Counted from the first letter of the stretch, positions 1 to 6,861 are shown. The stretch is 7,310 nucleotides of DNA from JASJHI01 sp965371355 (GCA_965371355.1 CBDUYD010000146.1:1-7310), one strand, 5' to 3'. Numbers and translations: made by a program. Notes: generated from the letters alone by a model not told the origin.

Positions 1-312
1 GTCGCCGCATGGCTCATCTACCAGCGCAAGCGCTTCAAGGCGATCGAGCCGACCATCCTCGCGGACGGTTATTACTACGACCGGACGATCACCGACTTCA
101 TGGGTGGTCCGGGGCGTGAGGGATTCCAGGCGATCACCGACTTCGACACAAAGGTGCTCGATGGGGCTGTCGATTCGGTGGGCGCCGGCGTGCAGGAGAG
201 CGCGCGCGGCCTAGCCAAGTTGCAGACGGGGTATCTCCGGCAGTACGCGAGCGTGATCGGAATCGGCGTCGTGCTGCTGCTCGCGTGGTTCGTGATCCGG
301 GGGGTCCTGTGA
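1..312 (+). CDS. nuoL: NADH-quinone oxidoreductase subunit L, C-terminal fragment (5' end outside window)
   Basis: This is the last 103 codons of a gene that enters from the left edge in frame 1 and stops at TGA 310-312. NuoL is the distal antiporter-like membrane subunit of complex I; it pumps protons and carries the long lateral helix running along the membrane arm. The visible part starts at the end of a membrane helix (AAWLIY), followed by a basic loop (QRKRF). Next comes a soluble linker with DGYYYDRTITDF and a DTKVLDGAVDSVG stretch, which resembles the late region of actinobacterial NuoL. One hydrophobic helix ends the protein (about residues 82-101 of the fragment, VIGIGVVLLLAWFVI). 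The catalytic lysines and glutamate lie outside the window, so identity rests on this C-terminal pattern and on nuoM following directly. The stop overlaps the nuoM GTG start by 4 bp, as expected inside a nuo operon. Confidence 0.93.
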   Translation, partial: VAAWLIYQRKRFKAIEPTILADGYYYDRTITDFMGGPGREGFQAITDFDTKVLDGAVDSVGAGVQESARGLAKLQTGYLRQYASVIGIGVVLLLAWFVIRGVL

Positions 313-1883
313 CCCTCGCCGCCGAAACCGCATCGCTGAGCTTCCCCATCCTCACAACGCTCGTCCTCTTGCCGGTCATCGGCGCCCTCGCGATCCTGTT
401 CACCTCGCGCCAGCGTCCGGAGTTCGCCAAGCTGCTCGCGCTCCTCACGTCGGTGACGGTCGGGGCGATGGGCGTGTGGATGCTCGCGTCGTTCGACACC
501 GCCGATCCCGGCTTCCAGTTCGTCACCAAACAGATGTGGATCGAGGAGCTGGGTATCTCCTGGCACCTGGGCGTCGACGGCATCTCGCTGTTCATGGTCG
601 TGCTCACGGCGGTGCTGTTCCCCCTCGTGATCGTCGGGATCGATCCGCACCACGACGACAAGCCCTACTTCGCATGGCTGCTACTACTCGAGGCGGGCGT
701 GATCGGCAGCTTCCTCAGCCTCGACCTCTTCTTGTTCTTCGTGTGCTTCGAGATCGTGCTCGTCCCGATGTACTTCCTGATCGGGGGCTGGGGCTACGCC
801 AACCGCGTGTACGCCGCCACAAAGTTCTTCCTCTACACGATGTTCGGCTCGGCGTTCATGCTCGTCGGTCTCATCGCGACGGTCGTCATCGCCCGCGACG
901 ACCTCGGCAAGATCACCTTCGATCTCGTCGAACTTGCCGAAGGCGCCGACTTCGCTGCGAACACCGGCCGATGGTTGTTCTTCGCGTTCGCCATCGCGTT
1001 CGCGGTCAAGGTGCCGGTCTTCCCGCTCCACACGTGGCTCCCCGACGCCCACACGGAGGCACCGACCGCCGGCTCGGTCGTCCTCGCCGCCGTGATGCTG
1101 AAGCTCGGCACCTACGGCTTCCTCCGGTTCGGGCTCTACCTCTTTCCGGAAGCGGCCTTCTGGAGCCGGTCGCTGTGGCTCACCCTCGCCGTCATCGGCA
1201 TCATCTACGGCGCGATCGTCGCCACGATGCAGCCCGATCTGAAGCGACTCATCGCCTACTCGTCGATCGCCCACCTCGGGTTCATCCTGCTGGGCACCTT
1301 CGCGTTCACGACGCAGGCGCTGTCCGGGTCGGTCATCCAGATGGTCAACCACGGTGTGTCGACCGGCGCACTGTTCCTGCTCGTCGGGATGATCTACGAG
1401 CGCCGCAAGACCCGCCAGATCTCCGAACTGAAGGGCATCCAACAGGTCGCACCGATCTTCGCCGCCGGCTTCATGGTCGTGATGCTGTCGTCGATCGGCG
1501 TGCCGGGCCTCAACGGCTTCGTCGGCGAGTACCTGATCCTCACCGGGTCGTTCCTCACGGCTCGCTGGTGGACGGTGGTCGCCACGGCGGGCGTCATCCT
1601 CGCCGCGCTGTACCTGCTCTGGGCCTACCAGCGCGTATTCCACGGTGAGCCCGACGACGCCAACAAGACGTTCAAGGAGCTCACGTTCAAGGAGGGCGCG
1701 GTGCTGTTGCCCTTCCTCGTCGCGATCGTCTTCTTCGGCGTCTATCCCAAGCCGGTGCTCGACCGGATCGAGCCCAGCGTCGAAGTCCTCATCACCCACG
1801 TCGAAGCGCACAACGACTACGAGGCACCGGTGCCGACCATCGTCATCGGTGATATCGATCGCGACGACGAGGAGGGCGACTGA
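309..1883 (+). CDS. nuoM: NADH-quinone oxidoreductase subunit M (complex I proton-pumping membrane subunit)
   Basis: A 524-residue polytopic membrane protein, one of three antiporter-like subunits that move protons as complex I passes electrons from NADH to quinone. The family has about 14 transmembrane helices. The GTG at 309 is chosen because it overlaps the nuoL stop (GTGA) and follows a G-run at 299-304. A GTG at 285 would add eight residues inside nuoL. With the 309 start, key residues fall where E. coli NuoM has them: Lys234 (VKVPVFPLHTWLPDAH, with His241 and His248), Lys265 (MLKLGTYG) and Glu407 (GFVGEY). The TM5 glutamate is Glu148 (FEIVLVPMYFLIGGWG). DLKRLIAYSS carries Lys312. All charged residues of the pump are present, so it should be functional. 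The C-terminus is a soluble tail in which 7 of the last 12 residues are acidic. Its last codons also carry the ribosome binding site for nuoN. Confidence 0.97.
   Translation: MTLAAETASLSFPILTTLVLLPVIGALAILFTSRQRPEFAKLLALLTSVTVGAMGVWMLASFDTADPGFQFVTKQMWIEELGISWHLGVDGISLFMVVLTAVLFPLVIVGIDPHHDDKPYFAWLLLLEAGVIGSFLSLDLFLFFVCFEIVLVPMYFLIGGWGYANRVYAATKFFLYTMFGSAFMLVGLIATVVIARDDLGKITFDLVELAEGADFAANTGRWLFFAFAIAFAVKVPVFPLHTWLPDAHTEAPTAGSVVLAAVMLKLGTYGFLRFGLYLFPEAAFWSRSLWLTLAVIGIIYGAIVATMQPDLKRLIAYSSIAHLGFILLGTFAFTTQALSGSVIQMVNHGVSTGALFLLVGMIYERRKTRQISELKGIQQVAPIFAAGFMVVMLSSIGVPGLNGFVGEYLILTGSFLTARWWTVVATAGVILAALYLLWAYQRVFHGEPDDANKTFKELTFKEGAVLLPFLVAIVFFGVYPKPVLDRIEPSVEVLITHVEAHNDYEAPVPTIVIGDIDRDDEEGD
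1871..1876 (+). promoter_or_regulatory. Shine-Dalgarno sequence for nuoN inside the nuoM 3' end
   Basis: GGAGGG sits six bases before the ATG at 1883 and supports that start. It lies within the last codons of nuoM (Glu-Glu-Gly), so ribosomes finishing nuoM can restart at nuoN through the TGATG junction. This is the clearest ribosome binding site in the window. Confidence 0.8.
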
Positions 1884-3412
1884 TGTTGGCGCAATCCCTC
1901 AGCGAGTTCGTCGGACCCGAGGTCGACTGGTGGGCGCTGTCCCCACTCCTCACACTCGTGGCCGGTGCGCTCACGATGATGCTCGTCGGCGCCCTCACAC
2001 CGCCCTGGCCGCGCGGGTTGTACGGATATGTGAGCGCCGCCATCGCCGCTCTCGCCGCGGTCATGGCGATGATCCAGTGGGACGATGTCGGCGAGAGCGG
2101 CCCCCACGCACTCGTCGGCAATGCGTTCGCCGCCGACAGGTTCGCGCTGTTCGCCACGATCACGATCTGCATCGCGGTGCTGCTCGTGTCGCTGCTCACC
2201 GCCGACTATCTGTACGGGAGTCCGAACGACGGTCCCGAGGTGTACGCGCTGTACCTCGCGGCGGCGACGGGCGGCGTTGTCATGGCGTCGGCGAACGACC
2301 TGATCGTGTTGTTCCTCGGGCTCGAGACGCTGTCGCTCTCGCTCTACGTGCTCGCCTCGATCAATCGCCGGAGCGCCCGGAGCGCAGAGGCGGGACTCAA
2401 GTACTTCGTACTCGGCGGCTTCGCGTCGGCGCTGTTCGTGTACGGGGTCGCCCTCGTCTACGGCGGTACCGGCTCGACCAACATCAGCGAGATGGTCGTC
2501 ACGCTGCAGAGCACGGTCGATCTCGAGAACGCAGACTCGCTGACCCTCGCCGGTCTCGCATTGATGATCGCCGGCCTGGGATTCAAGGTGGCCGCCGTCC
2601 CCTTCCACATGTGGGTGCCCGATGTGTACCAGGGTGCACCCTCGCCGGTCACCGCGTTCATGGCGTCGGCGGGCAAGGTCGCCGCGTTCGGGGCGCTGCT
2701 GCGCGTGCTCGTGGTCGCCCTGCCCTTCTACCGCGACGACTGGCGGCCCGTGATCTGGGTGCTGGCGGTGCTCTCGCTGCTCGTCGGCTCGATCCTCGCC
2801 GTCGTTCAGACCAACGTGAAGCGGATGCTGGCCTACTCATCGGTGAGCCATGCCGGTTTCATCCTGGTCGGGGTCGAGGCGGCCGGCCACACCGCCGGCG
2901 AGGCCGACCCCGGCGCCGGCATGTCGTCGGTGCTGTTGTACCTGATGGTCTACTCGGTGCTGGTGATCGGCTCGTTCGCGATCGTCACGGTGGTGTCGCG
3001 CGGCGCCGAGGGCGACACGAGTCTCGATGCGTTCAGGGGTCTCGCGACGCGGCGTCCCGCGTTGGCGCTCGGATTCACGGTGCTGCTCCTCGCGCAGGCC
3101 GGCGTGCCGCTGACCAGCGGATTCATCGCGAAATTCGGTGTGATCGGCGCGGCGGTCGAGCAGGAGAGCTATGTGATCGCCGTCATCGCGATGCTGGCAG
3201 CGGTGATCGCGGCGTTCCTCTATCTGCGGATCATGGTCACGATGTGGCTGTTCGACGCGACCGACGAGGCGCCCGCCGTGCCGGTGCCGTTCACCGCGGC
3301 CCTCACGATCGTGATCGCGGTCGTGTTCACGATCGTCGTCGGCATCGTGCCCGGCTGGCTGATCGACGCGGCGAACGAGGCCACCGCCCTCGGCAGTCCC
3401 TTCATCCCCTGA
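1883..3412 (+). CDS. nuoN: NADH-quinone oxidoreductase subunit N (complex I proton-pumping membrane subunit)
   Basis: A 509-residue polytopic membrane protein and the third antiporter-like subunit of complex I, normally the last gene of the nuo operon. The ATG start shares one base with the nuoM stop and has a strong Shine-Dalgarno six bases upstream. The conserved residues of the family are visible: TM5 glutamate Glu148 (FLGLETLSLSLYVL), Lys235 (GLGFKVAAVPFHMWVPDVYQ), Lys265 (ASAGKVAAF), Lys313 (NVKRMLAYSSVSHAGF) and Lys417 (SGFIAKFGV). The last is the lysine typical of NuoN, where NuoM has glutamate. The length is within the family's range, slightly longer than E. coli NuoN. The first helix begins at about residue 18, after a short N-terminus with no sign of a separate cleaved signal peptide. 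After the stop comes a perfect inverted repeat and then a gene unrelated to complex I, so the nuo operon probably ends here. Confidence 0.97.
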   Translation: MLAQSLSEFVGPEVDWWALSPLLTLVAGALTMMLVGALTPPWPRGLYGYVSAAIAALAAVMAMIQWDDVGESGPHALVGNAFAADRFALFATITICIAVLLVSLLTADYLYGSPNDGPEVYALYLAAATGGVVMASANDLIVLFLGLETLSLSLYVLASINRRSARSAEAGLKYFVLGGFASALFVYGVALVYGGTGSTNISEMVVTLQSTVDLENADSLTLAGLALMIAGLGFKVAAVPFHMWVPDVYQGAPSPVTAFMASAGKVAAFGALLRVLVVALPFYRDDWRPVIWVLAVLSLLVGSILAVVQTNVKRMLAYSSVSHAGFILVGVEAAGHTAGEADPGAGMSSVLLYLMVYSVLVIGSFAIVTVVSRGAEGDTSLDAFRGLATRRPALALGFTVLLLAQAGVPLTSGFIAKFGVIGAAVEQESYVIAVIAMLAAVIAAFLYLRIMVTMWLFDATDEAPAVPVPFTAALTIVIAVVFTIVVGIVPGWLIDAANEATALGSPFIP

Positions 3413-3432
3413 GCTCCCGACCCACTTCCTGT

Positions 3433-3481
3433 GTTTGTGTCGGCGAATGTCGTTGGCGAACCGATTATCGCCGACACAAAC
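3433..3481. repeat. Perfect 14-bp inverted repeat after nuoN (candidate terminator or palindromic element)
   Basis: The left arm GTTTGTGTCGGCGA (3433-3446) is matched exactly by the right arm TCGCCGACACAAAC (3468-3481), with 21 bases between. Inside the loop a second short stem can form (3450-3452 with 3462-3464, a G-T wobble at 3449/3465, and 3453-3454 with 3459-3460). It begins 20 bp after the nuoN stop, where an operon terminator is expected. No T-run follows on the plus strand (CCCGGTCGGG instead), so it is not a classical intrinsic terminator. U-tract-poor hairpin terminators are known in actinobacteria. It could instead be a dispersed extragenic palindrome or a protein-binding site upstream of the next promoter. 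The repeat is seen directly; the role is inferred. Confidence 0.7.
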
Positions 3482-3511
3482 CCGGTCGGGTGGTGGATCG
3501 GTGGGCGGCGG

Positions 3512-3517
3512 TAGCGT
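3512..3517 (+). promoter_or_regulatory. Candidate -10 box (TAGCGT) before the HAD gene
   Basis: TAGCGT fits the TANNNT form of a -10 element and ends eight bases before an ATG at 3526. Transcription starting six to eight bases downstream would begin at or next to that ATG, the layout of actinobacterial leaderless messages. No convincing -35 box is present 16-18 bases upstream. A very similar arrangement precedes the VOC gene at 6913. If real, this promoter separates the HAD gene from the nuo operon. Confidence 0.45.
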
Positions 3518-3525
3518 CCGGCGGC

Positions 3526-3561
3526 ATGATCAACCTCGGCGGGACCCCGATTGGGCGCTGA
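3526..3561 (+). CDS. Possible 11-codon leader reading frame overlapping the HAD gene start
   Basis: ATG at 3526 opens a frame for MINLGGTPIGR, ending at TGA 3559-3561. It has no Shine-Dalgarno but lies eight bases after a TAGCGT box, so it could be translated from a leaderless message. Its last codons overlap the HAD gene, whose TTG start (3551) is in the +1 frame relative to it. Ribosomes ending here could therefore restart at the TTG. The peptide has no recognisable pattern such as a run of one amino acid, so attenuation is not suggested. Alternatives: it is not translated; or it is the true N-terminus of the HAD protein, split by a sequencing indel or joined by a +1 frameshift near CGC TGA. 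I consider all three open. Confidence 0.3.
   Translation: MINLGGTPIGR
3538..3544 (+). promoter_or_regulatory. Possible ribosome binding site for the TTG-started HAD gene
   Basis: GGCGGGA lies six bases before the TTG at 3551. It is the only purine-rich match in the right place and is imperfect compared with GGAGG. It sits inside the 11-codon frame. It matters because there is no ATG or GTG between the in-frame stop at 3527-3529 and the catalytic DxD motif. Confidence 0.4.
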
Positions 3562-4375
3562 AGTCCGATCCGGTGCGGTCGAGCTGGTCGTCAGCGATCT
3601 CGATGGCACATTGTGGGAGCACTCCGACTCGGTGCCGCGCCGCACCCAGGAGGCGATCGCCGAGCTGGCGCGGCGCGACATACCGCTGTTGATCGCCACG
3701 GGGCGACGGGTCGCATCGACTCGCGACCCGCTCGCGGCGATCGGACTCGCGCCGTCCGCAGTCGTGCTCAACGGCGGGCTCGGCCTCGACCTGTCGTCGG
3801 GTGAGCGCTTCCACCGCGGCGGCTTTTCGTCGACCGAGGCCGTAGCCGTGCTCGGCGCCTTCTCCGAGTGGGGTGTCGAGCCGTGCGTCTACGTCGACCA
3901 CGACACGAGCCCGGTCCGGGTCGGCCGGTCGCCGTCGACACATCCGGATCATCTAGCGGGCTTCGGCGCCGATGTCGGCGTCGGTCCGCTCGAACGGGTC
4001 GTCGAGGAGGAGTTCGTCCTCGCCTTCGCCGTGCTCGGCGTCGGCGACCAGGCGGCCGCGGGTGTGGCGGCGTCGCTGGAATCACTCGCGACACCCCACG
4101 TCGCGGCCGATCGTCAGTACGGGGGCTTCACCGTTACCGTCGCACCGAGCGGAGGGTCGAAATGGGATGGCGTCGAGGCATTCTGTCTGGAGCACGGCAT
4201 CGACACGGGCGCAGTGCTCGCCATCGGCGACGGCCCGAACGACGTGGAGATCTTGGATCACGCGGCGGTCGCCGTGGTTCCCGAGGACGCACATCCCATC
4301 GCGCGTGCGGCGGCCGATCACGTCGTCGGAAGGGCCGCGAATGGCGGGTGGGCCGAACTCGTGGACCTGCTGTGA
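3551..4375 (+). CDS. HAD-superfamily hydrolase, Cof type (subfamily IIB) phosphatase
   Basis: A 274-residue soluble, probably cytoplasmic phosphatase of the haloacid dehalogenase superfamily. All four motifs are present in order: motif I VVSDLDGTL with nucleophile Asp16 and acid/base Asp18; motif II IATGR with Thr50; motif III Lys204 (GGSKWDGV); motif IV IGDGPNDVEIL with Asp227 and Asp231 for Mg2+. The roughly 150 residues between motifs II and III match a C2B cap, and a late GDGPND followed by a changing DHAAVAV segment is typical of Cof/YbiV-like enzymes. Relatives dephosphorylate sugar phosphates or flavin and pyridoxal phosphates; the substrate cannot be predicted. The start is TTG at 3551: an in-frame stop at 3527-3529 blocks further extension, and no ATG or GTG precedes motif I. 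An 11-codon frame with a leaderless-type start overlaps the 5' end. The gene is unrelated to nuo and converges with the ligase gene. Confidence 0.9.
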   Translation: MGAEVRSGAVELVVSDLDGTLWEHSDSVPRRTQEAIAELARRDIPLLIATGRRVASTRDPLAAIGLAPSAVVLNGGLGLDLSSGERFHRGGFSSTEAVAVLGAFSEWGVEPCVYVDHDTSPVRVGRSPSTHPDHLAGFGADVGVGPLERVVEEEFVLAFAVLGVGDQAAAGVAASLESLATPHVAADRQYGGFTVTVAPSGGSKWDGVEAFCLEHGIDTGAVLAIGDGPNDVEILDHAAVAVVPEDAHPIARAAADHVVGRAANGGWAELVDLL

Positions 4376-4397
4376 GGCCTGGCCCGGCCCGCGCTCG

Positions 4398-4429
4398 TGC
4401 CGGACTCAGGCGTTGCCGGACTCAGACGT
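4398..4429. repeat. Imperfect 16-bp tandem duplication at the ligase 3' end
   Basis: TGCCGGACTCAGGCGT (4398-4413) is followed directly by TGCCGGACTCAGACGT (4414-4429), 15 of 16 bases identical. The second copy contains the stop and last codons of the minus-strand ligase; the first lies in the convergent gap after the HAD stop. It looks like a slippage duplication. Because 16 is not a multiple of three, it does not repeat the ligase C-terminus in frame. No clear terminator hairpin is seen in the 46-bp gap (4376-4421), only GGCC-rich sequence near 4376-4390. Confidence 0.75.
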
Positions 4430-5978
4430 TCGAGGTGCGGTCCTGCCAGTACGGCCGCCGCAACTCGCGCTTCAAGATCTTGCCCGATCCGGTCTTGGGG
4501 AGCTCATCGAGCCACGAGATCGACCGCGGGATCTTGTAGTTGGCGAGGTGTTCCCGCGCGTGCTCGTCGACATCGTCGTCATCGAGGTCTGATCCGGGCC
4601 GCTTGACGACGACCGCGTGCACCGTCTCGCCCCACTCCTCGCTAGGTATCCCGAACACCGCGGCCTCGTAGATGTCGGGATGCGCCTCGAGTGCGGCCTC
4701 GATCTCGGCCGGGTAGATGTTCATGCCGCCCGAGATGATCATGTCCTTCTTGCGGTCGCAGATGTAGATGAATCCCTCGTCGTCGAGGTAGGCGATGTCG
4801 CCGACGGTCTGGAAGCCGTCGCGGTGATCCTCCTCGAACTTGTCGTGCTGCTTGTAGTAGTCGGTGAACACCGAGTCGGCCCGCACGTAGAGCTCACCGG
4901 TCGCGTCGGACCCCGTTCCGGTGACGATCGCGCCGAGTTCGTCGTAGAGCCGGATCTCCACGCCCGGCGCTGCCCGGCCACACGATCCGGGCTTGCGCAG
5001 CTGATCGTCGGGGAGCATCAACGTGTTGACGCCGAGCTCGGTCGAGCCGTAGACCTCGAACAACGACTCGGGCGGGAAGTCGGCGAGGTACTGCTGCTTG
5101 AGAGCGAAGCTCCAGGGCGCCGCGTTGGCGATCATCACCCGCATCGACGATCGGTCGTAGCGCGCCTTCACCTCGTCGGGCAGGTTGCAGATCATGCGGA
5201 TCGGCGTCGGCGCGGCGAACGTGCTCGTCGGCCGGTAGGTGTCGAGCAGGCGCAGCCAGTCCTCGGCGTCGAACTTGCGCTGGAGGACGATCGTCTGGCC
5301 GAGGCCGAGGGCGATGGCCATGAAGCCGCCGGGACCGGAGTGGTACAGCGGCCCGGTGGTGAGGTAGACGTCGTCGAGGCGGTAGCCGATGACCTCCAGC
5401 AGCGCCCCGCCGCGGGCGGCGGCGTTCTCGGCGTCGCGGAACGCACCCTTTGGCTTGCCGGTCGTGCCCGACGTGTAGATCATCGTCCCGCCCGCGCCGT
5501 TCGCGCTCGTGGGCGTCGGCGGCGGATCGGTAGGGGCCGCATCGATCAACTCGCCGCAGTCGATGGTGCCTGCTGGTGCCGCACCGTCGAATACGAGCAC
5601 AGCGGTGACCTTCGAGATGTCGTTGCGGATCCGGGCGATCATCGGCGCGTATTCGGCGTCGACGTACACGACCCCGGCGTCGCAGTGATCGATGACGTAC
5701 GCGGCCTCGTCGTCGGAGAGCCGGTAGTTGAGCGGCACCGCGGTCGCCCCGACCTTGCGGGCGGCGTTGACCAGTTCGATCACCCCGACCGAGTTCTGGC
5801 CGCACCAGACGACCTTGTCGGTGGGTTGCACACCGAGGTCGAGCAGAACGTGTGCGAGCTGGTTCGACCTCGCCTCGAGATCGGCCCAGGTGCAGGTCCG
5901 CACGTCGCCGCCGCGGTCGTCGATCACTGCGGTCGCGTCGGGTCTGGCGGTGGCGTGGGCGGTCAGGAGGTCTGTCAT
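4422..5978 (-). CDS. AMP-forming acyl-CoA synthetase / ligase (ANL superfamily, FadD-like)
   Basis: A 518-residue enzyme that activates a carboxylic acid with ATP to an acyl-adenylate and then transfers it to CoA (or another thiol). ANL signatures appear in order: phosphate-binding loop YTSGTTGKPKG (168-178), the A5 motif YGSTE (310-314), the A7 aspartate in TVGDIAYLDDEG (Asp394) that binds the AMP ribose, the hinge motif DRKKDMIISGG then NIYPAEIE (408-427), and the C-terminal catalytic Lys500 in PKTGSGKILKREL. The length is full and nothing key is missing. The nearest broad group is medium/long-chain or aromatic acyl-CoA synthetases; the substrate cannot be decided. I take ATG 5978 as the start, with a weak GGTGA just upstream; GTG at 5984 would add two residues. 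It lies 37 bp after the methyltransferase stop with no visible promoter, so the two are probably co-transcribed. It ends convergently with the HAD gene. Confidence 0.93.
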   Translation of the reverse strand: MTDLLTAHATARPDATAVIDDRGGDVRTCTWADLEARSNQLAHVLLDLGVQPTDKVVWCGQNSVGVIELVNAARKVGATAVPLNYRLSDDEAAYVIDHCDAGVVYVDAEYAPMIARIRNDISKVTAVLVFDGAAPAGTIDCGELIDAAPTDPPPTPTSANGAGGTMIYTSGTTGKPKGAFRDAENAAARGGALLEVIGYRLDDVYLTTGPLYHSGPGGFMAIALGLGQTIVLQRKFDAEDWLRLLDTYRPTSTFAAPTPIRMICNLPDEVKARYDRSSMRVMIANAAPWSFALKQQYLADFPPESLFEVYGSTELGVNTLMLPDDQLRKPGSCGRAAPGVEIRLYDELGAIVTGTGSDATGELYVRADSVFTDYYKQHDKFEEDHRDGFQTVGDIAYLDDEGFIYICDRKKDMIISGGMNIYPAEIEAALEAHPDIYEAAVFGIPSEEWGETVHAVVVKRPGSDLDDDDVDEHAREHLANYKIPRSISWLDELPKTGSGKILKRELRRPYWQDRTSNV

Positions 5979-6015
5979 CGTCACCGTTCGTAGCAGGTCG
6001 CGCGGCCGCGAATGG

Positions 6016-6849
6016 TCAGCGGAGCGGAACGCGGCAGACGAAGCAGCCGACGTCCTTGGTGATTCGCATCGTGCCGCCGCCCCGCTCGAATGCCAGACCG
6101 ATCTCGTCGCGCAGCCGGTCGAGCTGGTCGGGAGTGGCGTCCTCGCCCGGAGGGGTCGAGCAGATGTAGGCGAACACGTCGGCGGGATCGGTGCAGCGCA
6201 GTTCGTCGTCGTGTCGTTGCCAGCGAATGTCGGCGAAGTGATCGCGAAGGATCACGAAGCCCGTGTCGGCCCCGAAGACGTCGATCGTGGCGTCGACCGG
6301 GTCGAGTCCGAACACCCTGGCGCGGATCGACCAGAGCTGGCGCATGTGGCGGTGCCCGTTGGTGGCCGCGATCACCGTGCCGTCGTCGCGCACGACCCGG
6401 GCGAGTTCGGCGATGCCTCGGGCGGGATCGGGGAGGTGGTAGAGCATGTGGTTGGCGATCACCCGGTGGTAGAGGTCGCTCTCGACCGGAAGGGTCTGGA
6501 GGTCGGCGGCGAGACCTTCGACGTGGGCGAAGCGACCCGTCGTGCGAGCCCGCTCGACGGCGGCGGCGACCATGCCGACCGACAGATCGGTGAGCGTGAG
6601 GCGTACGTCGGTCGGGACCGGTGTGGACGACTCCTCCCACAACCACCCGGCCCCACATCCCGCTTCGAGCACTTCCATGCCGGTGCCGAGCCCGATCAGT
6701 TCGGTGACCTGGTCGAACCACGTGGTGTTCGCTGTCGAGTACTTCGCATGGAGGTTCGCCCGGTCGGCGAGGCGGGAGGGGTCGAGGTACTGCTCGTCGC
6801 GGAGATACCTCTGGTCGCCCCCTGCGAACCTCGAGCGGCGCGTGGACAT
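6016..6849 (-). CDS. Class I SAM-dependent methyltransferase
   Basis: A 277-residue soluble protein with a Rossmann-like methyltransferase fold. It has the SAM-binding loop VLEAGCGAGWLW (59-70), an acidic residue at the end of the second strand (Asp88 in LTLTDLSVGM) and an Ala-Asp-Leu near 115-117. The motif IV/post region is VIANHMLYHLPDPARGIAEL followed by VVRDDGTVIAATNG (130-165). The YHLPDP and LARVVRDDG pieces resemble the Methyltransf_11/25 families. The N-terminal YLRDEQYLDPSRLADRANLH segment is a common lead-in in small-molecule methyltransferases. The C-terminal ~100 residues (FGADTGFVILRDHF, then DPADVFAYICSTPP) probably form the substrate cap. The methyl acceptor is unknown. The ATG at 6849 opens onto a 76-bp divergent region shared with the VOC gene. 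The ligase follows 37 bp downstream, suggesting one transcript. Confidence 0.88.
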   Translation of the reverse strand: MSTRRSRFAGGDQRYLRDEQYLDPSRLADRANLHAKYSTANTTWFDQVTELIGLGTGMEVLEAGCGAGWLWEESSTPVPTDVRLTLTDLSVGMVAAAVERARTTGRFAHVEGLAADLQTLPVESDLYHRVIANHMLYHLPDPARGIAELARVVRDDGTVIAATNGHRHMRQLWSIRARVFGLDPVDATIDVFGADTGFVILRDHFADIRWQRHDDELRCTDPADVFAYICSTPPGEDATPDQLDRLRDEIGLAFERGGGTMRITKDVGCFVCRVPLR

Positions 6850-6855
6850 CGTCGC

Positions 6856-6861
6856 AGTCTG
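6856..6861 (-). promoter_or_regulatory. Weak candidate -10 box for the methyltransferase-ligase operon
   Basis: Read on the minus strand, CAGACT ends six bases before the methyltransferase ATG. It differs from TANNNT at the first base and no -35 match is seen. No Shine-Dalgarno precedes this ATG either (GCGACG), so a leaderless start is plausible but weakly supported. Confidence 0.25.

Noticed and set aside
285..308. Upstream GTG as an extended nuoM start
   Set aside because: The GTG at 309 overlaps the nuoL stop in the usual GTGA coupling and places Lys234, Lys265 and Glu407 at E. coli-like positions. The extra eight residues add nothing recognisable.
684..1811. A 375-codon minus-strand frame opposite nuoM
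   Set aside because: It is an Asp/Glu/Arg-rich antisense shadow with no recognisable domain, while nuoM on the plus strand is certain.
3304..3313. CACGATCGTG palindrome
   Set aside because: It lies within nuoN codons for a Val/Ile-rich membrane helix, where GATCGT-type codon runs recur. There is no reason to read it as an operator.
1645..3561. A 638-codon plus-strand open frame across the end of nuoM and all of nuoN
   Set aside because: Its product is a low-complexity arginine/serine-rich string with no domain, in a different frame from two genes with intact catalytic residues. It is an out-of-frame shadow typical of high-GC DNA.
4617..5993. A 458-codon plus-strand frame antisense to the ligase
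   Set aside because: It mirrors the ligase codons, is rich in Arg, Val, Asp and Gly, and shows no motifs. The minus-strand ligase has every expected ANL motif.
6223..6232. GCGAATGTCG shared with the loop edge of the inverted repeat at 3443-3452
   Set aside because: A shared 10-mer is expected by chance several times in a window this size, and this copy lies in methyltransferase coding sequence without the palindrome.
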